From Erpobdella octoculata (Eukaryota > Annelida > Clitellata > Hirudinida > Erpobdellidae), in NCBI GenBank assembly GCA_963978895.1, contig OZ022242.1, positions 18,746,977 to 18,810,976 of the forward strand: a stretch of DNA of 64,000 bases, written 5' to 3'. The stretch's first letter is position 1. Every line of letters begins with the position of its first letter. The notes below the pieces were generated by a model. That model made no database searches. It was not told the DNA's origin and worked only from the letters and a program-made list of their open reading frames with translations. The translations under genes were made by a program, and so were the position numbers. This document shows positions 56,934 to 64,000 of this stretch, piece after piece.

Positions 56934-57167
56934 GTAAATGTATATAACCTTTCCTTGCTGTAAAATAAATCTTTTATATTATAATCTTGAGTTTAAACAA
57001 AAATGTTTTATTGTGTCTGAGCTTTCGAACAAACTTGATTTTTTCAGTCTTTGAAAAAGAAAGCAAGTTTGTTTGAAAGCTCAGGCACAATAAAACATTT
57101 TTGTTTAAACTCAAGATTATAATATGCAAGATTTATTTTACAGCAAGGAAAGGTATTACACATTTAC
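56934..57167. mobile_element. Palindromic element with about 105-bp arms
   Basis: The left arm starts GTAAATGTATATAACCTTTC and continues CTTGCTGTAAAATAAATCTT, AATCTTGAGTTTAAACAAAA, GAGCTTTCGAACAAACTTG. The right arm is its complement with a few mismatches, ending CATTTAC at 57167; the loop is about 20-25 bp. It is flanked by TCAATCAATCAA on both sides (left about 56920-56931, right about 57169-57180), either target duplication or a pre-existing microsatellite. Confidence 0.75.
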
Positions 57168-57605
57168 TCAATCAATCAATCGGAAAAACATGTTAGTGAT
57201 ACCAAAGTCGTAAGAAAAAAATGGCAGCTACTATTTAGCGCTTAAGCTGGTGACGAAATGGCGGCAGCGATTTAGTTGGCCATCTCCACTCTTAAGAGTT
57301 AGACTTTAACAGAGAAAAGGCATTGACCAAAGCAGTTAGCTTTTTTTACGTCACTTCTTTTATATTCACCTGATGTTTGTAAAAATCTTGTAATCAATTT
57401 TTAAACCACTTTCCATTGTTCTTTTGACTTCAAATTTTGCCCATAAATGTACATATAACAAGTGCTAAGTAAAATACAATAAAGTTACGTAATAACTAAT
57501 AAAATAAAACTCCATATAATTTCCATATAACCTGAAAAATATTTAGCAACTAAAGATCAAACCGATCTATAAATAAATAAATAAACAAAATTATGAAATA
57601 AATGA

Positions 57606-60600
57606 TCAAATGCTTTTGATCTGTCTCTTTTTCATTGCTTGATTTTGCTGCTGCAAGAATCCATCAGAACTCTTCATATCTGCAGATGTCATAAAAGTAC
57701 CAGAATTGGGATCCTGATCTTCAGTCTGTAGCTCTGGAAAAAGTTCGAGAAGTATGGAGTCAAGCAGCATATATGAGAGCTGTTTGTTGAGTCGTGGTTG
57801 TTGCAGAAGATTGAATATCAACTGCATGCCTTGGTCGTAGTTGCCTGAACCAACAGCACGAATGTAGATTTCTGAAAACGTGTAAAATTTGATCAGAATG
57901 CGTGGTCGTAGTTGCCTGTGTTGAAGTATGTGTATGCATAAAATTCTGATCATCAGCCATCAACATACATAATTTTCTAAGTCTGTATGTATGTATTTTA
58001 GCAATGTCGCATAACGTGGCGGCCACGGTGGTCAGCAGTTGCTAATTTTTTTTTATTATAACTAAATTTAGCATATTTAGCTGTTTTAAGACTGAAATGG
58101 CTATCTATAGAAAGCACCCGTGTGGGGTGTGTAGTAAAAGAGTAGGTTCAAATTCAACCAAATGCACCTCATGCCATGCATGAGTCCATAAGAACTGCAG
58201 AAAGATTAAAGACAAATTGAAAGAAATTAGCAAGTTCTGCTGTGCAAAATACCAAAGATGAAATCTTGTGAGTCCTGATGTGCTGCAACAAATATCACTG
58301 GGAGAGGGTCATAATTTGGAATGTGTTAACAGATTCTGCCATCTGTGAGATATAATTGCAGCAGGAGGTGGTGCTGGAGAAGCATTTAGAACTAGAGTGA
58401 GATGTGTGTGGGCAAAGTTCAGGGAGTTGGCTCCGATTTTAACCTCAAGAGGAGCATCGCTGAAAGTTAAAGGTCAAGTTTACAGAACTTGCATACAGAC
58501 AGTGTTGGTATATGTCAGTGAGAGCTGGCCAGTAAAAACAGAGGATTTGCACCGCATGGAAAGAACAGAACGAATGATGATCCGATGGGTGTGTGGTGTG
58601 AGTCTCAAAAACAAAATACGTAGTACCGAACTGTATGGGCGACTGGCTTTGGAGGATTTTATTATTATTAATTATTAAAAACGACAATTTGTATAGCGCC
58701 GTGTGCAGCAGAAGCCGCTTAAAGGGCGCTTAACAGAACAGTTGCAAAAACTAAGTCAGTTAATTAATGGAAATGTAATAAGAAAAATAAAAATAAATAA
58801 AATAATAAAAATAAAAAAAATAAATAAATAAAAATAAAATAGAAAAGAACAGATAAATATATAAAAGAGTGTCGAAAATTAATAATACAGAAATATAAAA
58901 GCAGCTCGAGGGGTGCATGACAACACTATGTAACGAATGAACGATGAAACAAGTGGGATTTTAAAAGTTTCTTGAAGATGGAAAGTGTTTGCAGATGTTA
59001 TGATGGAGGAGGTTGGAGACGTTATGAGGCGTGGTCGGCTAAGGTGGTTTGGGCATCTGGAGAGAAAAACAGAGATGATTAGGTATCTCCTTGTAGAGAT
59101 TTTGAGGTGGCTGGGTCAAGGAGCAGGGGCAGGTGCAAAAAGTCATGGGAAAAATGTGTCAGCCATGATCTGTACAGTCTGAGCCTTAAGATTGAATTGG
59201 TGCAGGATATAGAGATGAATAGAGGTGCCGAATTGGAAGGAACCGTCCAGCCCTTGCAAGAATGGAAAAAACGGACGTAAAACCAAAAAAAAAAAAGAAA
59301 AGAAGATCAATTAAAATAATAATTGAAGACAAATTCAGTTATGCAATAAATTATGGTAAATTTAAACTAAAAACAACAGGACCTTACTGTACTCATAAAA
59401 ATATGGGTTATTATAAGGGGTAGGTTAAATAATAAAAATAATTTCCAAAGATAATTCTGAAAAAAAAATAAATGAAAGTCTTTAAAGTGCACTATTACTT
59501 GGAATGTAATCTGTTAATTCTTTCAATGCCTTAATCTGCCGTTCCTTCTTCTCCTCGTCTGTCCTAAAACAATATTGGAAGATAATAAATCATGCATCCT
59601 TAAAAATATGCGATAATGACGATGATAATAAATCATGCATCCTTAAAATTATGCGATAATGACGATGATAATTAATCATGCATCCTTAAAAATATGCGAT
59701 AATGACGATGATAATTAATCATGCCTCCTAAAATATGCAATAATGATTTATTATTATCGTCATTATCACATATCTTTAAGGATGCATGATTTATTATTAT
59801 CGTCATTATCGCATATAATAATAAATCATACATCCTTAAAAATATGCGATAATGACGATAATAATAAATCATGCATCCTTAAAAATATGCGATAATGACG
59901 ATAATAATAAATCATACATCCTTAAAAATATGCAATAATGATGATGATAATAAATCATACATCCTTAAAAATATATGATAATGATGATGATAATAAATCA
60001 TACATCCTAAAAATATGCGATAATGACGATGATAATAAATCATACATCCTAAAAATATACGATAATGACAATGATAATAACTCATACATCCTAAAAAATA
60101 TGCAATAATGAAGATAATAATAAATCTTACATCCACAAGGATTCTGAAAAAATGTTATATTAACAAGAACGCTGAGAACTGGTATAATAATATAATAATT
60201 AAATAAAACACCCACCTTGGAGGATCATTGTCAAAAAACAGAACATCTGCAAAAACAACAAAACATGTTATTACAAATTATAGTTGAACAATAAATGTAC
60301 ATATACCAATTCCTCACGACCACTATCGTCATCATTGTGATCCTCTCAAATCTCGCACCAGAACATTACCATACCCAACAGATACTCTTTCCCATCCAAC
60401 ACTTTTATAATCAACACATTCAAACTCATTATCACAGATCTTCTATAATTAGCACATTCGACCTCATTATCACAGATCGACTACAATCAGCACATTCAAC
60501 CTCATTATCACAGATCGACTATTACAAGCACATTCACTCTCATTATCACATATCTTCTTTTACCAACCTTTGAGCAAATGAATAATCTTGACAACATAAT

Positions 60601-61671
60601 GTTCTGTTAAGACCTGGTTGATCTTTTTGGCAATGAACCAATCAAGAAATGTGTCTACAGTGTTTCTCAACAGGACTCTCAACGATAGAAGAACATGCAT
60701 CAGCCAATCAGGGGCTTCAAATAGTGCATGGCCTGCAAAAATTCTTAATACATACTTAGCCAATATACAATAAATATTTGCAATGATAAATTAGGAGGTT
60801 ATTTCAATGTTGGCAGACAACAGCATCAACAACTCACTAAGATATAGAACAGCATCAACAACTCACTAAGATATAGAACAGCATCACCAACTCACTAAGA
60901 TATAGAACAGCATCAACAACTCACTAAGATATAGAACAGCATCAAAATAACTGCCTTCTTCCTCTTCTTCTCCTTTCTTTTCCTCTTCAGTTGATTTTGA
61001 GTTGAACCTCGAGTCTGTAACTGGGAATGGAAGATCTTCTATATTGGCATTGTTGTTGTATATAGAGTTTATCATCTGCCAAAGATAACAATAATTAATA
61101 CAAGTGATAACAGTGGAATGCATGATAAAGTAATTACAATGATAATTGTTTACTTTTTCACTTGAGATGGACAGAGTGTCAGAATCACCATCTGTTGTTT
61201 TTCTATAAAAATGTTTTGTTTATAAATTTATTCACCTTCACAAGAAAAACATTACTCAAACAATTGAGTTAAATTTTATTAATTGATAAATGATAAAAAA
61301 AAATTAAAAAGATCAAGAACAGTGAATGGACTCGTACACTGGCTTCGACTTGGGTGCTTCAGTTGACTGCAGGAATGATTTGAGGAATGGCTCCAAATGT
61401 TGACCTCTCTTATATTATAAAAGTGATTTTTAATATAAAATAATTCATTATAAAAAACTGTATTAAAATCACATAAAATAAAAACATTCAAATTTGACTA
61501 ATGAACTAAAACAGCAAATTATAATCATATAGCATATCAATATCAGTTAATATACATAAAATACAACATAGAAACCTCTTTAACCAGCTTCATTGCACCA
61601 CTTTTAACTTTTTTGCCTGGAAATGTTTTCAAAACATTTAAATTCTCATCATAAGAATCTCATTAACCATC

Positions 61672-61738
<67 letters not shown>

Positions 61739-63350
61739 CATGCAGTCAGTATCCAAAATTAAATTACATCAATGCAACATATCCGCCATAAATTACTAAA
61801 AATTACTACTCTTGATACAAGATCAAGCGTTGCATGGCAGTTATTGGTTTGTGGATGTTCAGTAAATATCTCCTGTTAATTGCCAACAGAAGTGGTGTTT
61901 GTCTGCTGGTGCTCTTACATTCTCTCAAACAAGCGTTTTAAAATCTGCTCTGACTTGATCTCATTAGGATGATACGACTGCAATCTTGGGATCTATGCAT
62001 AACATCCAATTTCATCACCACCACTTTCATCATTATCATTAATATAACCACTTCCTTTATTACTATCATCATCATCATCACAACTTTTTTTATTACTAAA
62101 TTATCGTTATCATCTCCTCAAACACAATAATTATTTTCAACTTTATAAAAATTTTCCTCATCCTTATCATCAACCAGCACAGCACCAACCCAAATTAACA
62201 TCCAGAAAGCTTGTGGTGAATTCCTGTTCCGACGTCAGGAAGCTATGAACAAGTTGACTTCCTCTTAATGTCGGTTTTGTTAGGAGGATCTTTGTGTTAA
62301 TGGAAAGAAATATTCAACAAAATTATATTAAAGATAATTAATATACATGAAGTCATTATAAAAACATAAATAATGATAATAATAAAAAAATCTGATAAAA
62401 AAAAAATAATAAGGTCACACGATGACATTTTATTAATGATCAGCTGATTGGGTAAGAATTTCACAAACATTAATTATTATTATTATAGTATTATTATAAA
62501 CTGTTAATTTTGAATTATTAATAAATAAAAAAAATGTTTATAATTATTAAACTGACCCTCAAAAATGACTCAAAGTTTGGTCGAAGATTCTCAAAGAATG
62601 TTTTGTTTTTCGGTACGAAAGTCTTTTTTGGAGGAAGAACAGCATCTTCAAACTCACCTGGTAAATATTTTAAGTCCAATAATTATTAACAAATAGATAA
62701 TTATTCATGTTTACAAATAAATTACTATAACCGATATATAATATATTAATCATTAATTATGCTATCAGGCAATTGAAAAACAAACCATGAAACTCTCTGA
62801 GTTTGGTTTCCAGGACATAGAATTCGTGATATCTCCTACAGTATAGAAGTAATCATTTATCATATTTTATTATTTATTACTCAATTGTAAATATGAACAA
62901 GTTTTAATAAAATGTCAATAAATGTTTTTCACTGTTAAAATCAACAATCAACTGAAAAATCAAATAATAAACTTACGAACCTTTCAATGGACCATTCCTC
63001 TGGTTCAAATGTGTCTGGAATAGTATTAAATCAAATAAATACATAACAAACATAATTACCACAACAGTCACAATAACAACTGCAACTTTAATGAGAACAA
63101 CTACATAACAACTTTAATGAGAACAACTACACTCACTCTCTTTATCTTCGGCAAGTCTTTTCACCTCAACACGGAAAACAAAAGAAAACTTTTTGGAATT
63201 CCCTGGATCACTGGGGTCAAACTTTGTGACAATTGAAGGGACACTGACCACCCAAAGACTGAGGTTTCTCAATGGGTTGTCCATAGTTCCCCCACCTGGA
63301 AGCAGAAAGGTAGTTGCATCTTCTCCTGCTAAGCTGACAGGACTTTCGAC
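57606..63350 (-). CDS. SNX14: Sorting nexin 14 orthologue, C-terminal half (5' part off window)
   Basis: An ER/endolysosome membrane protein (TM-PXA-RGS-PX-nexin C) linked to lipid droplets and autophagy. Thirteen exons visible (minus order): 63350-63139, 63014-62981, 62835-62786, 62657-62557, 62289-62190, 61616-61576, 61408-61340, 61191-61162, 61075-60925, 60732-60568, 60246-60216, 59563-59499, 57871-57606 (stop TGA). PX domain: SLWVVSVPSIVTKF, EPEEWSIERRYHEFYVLETK, LREFHG, VLPPKKTF, GSQLVHSFL. Then the SNX14-specific VNLGKKVKSGAMKLVKE, RGQHLEPFLKSFL. Nexin C: HALFEAPDWLMHVLLSLRVL, KALKELTDYIP, NLLQQPRLNKQLSYMLLDSI, LLELFPELQ. The exon 8/9 junction (CAA|GTGAAA) is the least certain, and the exon 1 donor could be off by 1-2 bases. 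The TM, PXA and RGS exons lie beyond base 64000. Confidence 0.9.
58068..59275 (+). pseudogene. LINE relic with zinc-finger and ORF2 C-terminal pieces, antisense in SNX14
   Basis: Reads KHPCGVCSKRVGSNSTKCTS, CHAWVHKNC (58115-58200), then RVRCVWAKFRELAPILTSRG, ASLKVKGQVYRTCIQT, VYVSESWPVKTEDLHRMERT, MIRWVCGVSLKNK, ELYGRLALED. After an insertion (about 58660-58985) comes GDVMRRGRLRWFGHLERK. These are familiar pieces of animal LINE proteins whose central reverse transcriptase has been deleted. The insertion contains TTGTATAGCGCCGTGTGCAG and GCCGCTTAAAGGGCGCTTA. It lies in the SNX14 intron 57872-59498. Confidence 0.75.
59580..60130. repeat. About 43-bp minisatellite with an inverted block
   Basis: Units like AATAAATCATGCATCCTTAA, AAATATGCGATAATGACGAT, GAT; about a dozen across the SNX14 intron between exons 11 and 12. 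Between about 59748 and 59815 the unit is reversed (ATCGTCATTATCACATATCT, TTAAGGATGCATGATTTATT), producing hairpin potential with neighbours. Confidence 0.9.
60410..60560. repeat. About 43-bp minisatellite, four units
   Basis: CACATTCAACCTCATTATCA, CAGATCGACTACAATCAG-type units in the SNX14 intron just 5' (plus side) of exon 10. Confidence 0.8.
60822..60937. repeat. 29-bp minisatellite carrying the SNX14 exon 9 donor
   Basis: Four units AGCATCAACAACTCACTAAG, ATATAGAAC (60822-60850, 60851-60879, 60880-60908, 60909-60937). Read on the minus strand each contains CTTA|GTGAGTTG. The unit at 60909-60937 holds the real exon end (60925); the other three repeat exon-end plus donor in the intron. Confidence 0.9.
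61674..61737. repeat. (ATC)n microsatellite
   Basis: About 20 CAT/ATC units in the SNX14 intron between exons 5 and 6. The rest of that intron (61617-62189) has only further ATC-rich patches. Confidence 0.95.
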
Positions 63351-64000
63351 CTGGAGACGAGTGAAATGGTGAGGTATATTACAGAGGAGATGAATACAAA
63401 TTTAAATAATGGAAGACAGAGGTTAATCTTTTGAATGCGTTAAATTAAATTAAATTATATTATAAAATTCATCCCAACAACCTATCAAAAAGGAGTGCTA
63501 ACGAAGAAATACTTACATAGGATTGTAAAATTGTAATACAAAAATACATCATTTGATTTTGATAATGTTCCAAAGATTTGTAAGACAAAGAGCATCAACA
63601 TACAAAAACCCATGAACGACTAAACATTATCATCCACAACAACAAACAACAAGATAATACCAAGCGATTAGTATTATTGGGAGTCTGCAAGAAAAATTCT
63701 TCACTCTGCAAACAATTAAATAATTAAATAATTATTACATTTATTAAAATATATACTAATTATTATTTTTAGATTTTTTATAATTTAATTAACTATATGA
63801 AAACATAATTTTTTGTATCTAAACAACCATTAAATAGAAAATATAATCTGACAAACACTATGCATTATCATGTATGATAAAATTTTATCAGGTGTAGTGG
63901 AACCCGCCACAGCACAGACTCAGAAAGTAACATGGTTTCTGAGATTTCGTAGATTTATTCCCGTGTGATTTTTTTTTATTCCAGAGTATGTGTTAAAGAA
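63351..64000 (-). other. SNX14 intron, no exon seen
   Basis: AT-rich sequence upstream of the first visible SNX14 exon; no coding segment matching the RGS or PXA regions is visible. Confidence 0.5.

Larger units (their letters stand above)
54543..57605. other. Region between MTRFR and SNX14, repeats only
   Basis: Two genes on the same strand; MTRFR's promoter and any 5' exons and the SNX14 3' UTR must lie here. A minus-strand frame at about 55850-55640 begins after an acceptor-like CAACTTTGCAG (VLKSLLATTKQSEWFTVTCT ... SISESIALHNCLLWC) and looks protein-like, but I do not recognise it. Repeats are listed separately. Confidence 0.4.

Noticed and set aside
57890..58026. Extra coding extension upstream of the last SNX14 exon
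   Set aside because: Exon 13 starts at 57871 after TTTTCAG and joins exon 12 in phase; the longer frame continues into the intron.

Overview
This window is AT-rich animal nuclear DNA. It holds five spliced protein-coding genes with ordinary GT-AG introns, embedded in a dense mix of transposable elements and (TA)n/(TATG)n microsatellites. The orthologues (a GALNT1/13-type glycosyltransferase, hnRNP Q/R, Rab39, MTRFR, SNX14) mark a metazoan. The LINE, Penelope-like, hAT, Harbinger, Helitron and Foldback repeat content suggests an invertebrate, possibly a spiralian; I cannot place it more closely from the sequence alone.

Layout. 1-12.6 kb is a repeat block: a decayed Helitron fragment, a LINE RNase H fragment, a hAT-like element with minisatellite arms, a nearly intact LINE, a Foldback element, three Penelope-like 5' fragments with hammerhead ribozyme motifs (two of them head to head), and many copies of a (TA)n-associated family beginning CTAGCGGGG...CCCGGCG. 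15.2-30.2 kb (+): a polypeptide GalNAc-transferase, 13 exons, lacking only the N-terminal anchor exon(s). 34.35-44.3 kb (-): a complete 11-exon hnRNP Q/R (SYNCRIP) gene of 570 codons. 45.3-46.4 kb (+): a complete 3-exon Rab39 gene, divergent from SYNCRIP across about 970 bp. 48.96-54.54 kb (-): MTRFR (C12orf65), two exons split by a 5.2-kb intron that contains a second Foldback element with nested insertions. 57.6-63.35 kb (-): the 3' half of SNX14 (PX and nexin-C regions), running off the right edge.

Most noteworthy: (1) two Foldback-type elements with 9-bp target duplications and terminal arms made of about 15-16-bp subrepeats whose variants are arranged symmetrically in the two arms; (2) Penelope-like 5' ends carrying minimal hammerhead motifs, two of them in a long palindrome, breaking into (TA)n just after the same conserved peptide; (3) tandem repeats that duplicate splice sites: four copies of a 5' splice site in SNX14 and a second copy of a 3' splice site in SYNCRIP; (4) a Harbinger-like MITE inside a LINE relic, with a second relic in the same window showing the uninterrupted site.

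The five host genes are not an operon or pathway. They act in Golgi O-glycosylation, RNA processing, vesicle traffic, mitochondrial translation rescue and endosome/ER lipid biology.
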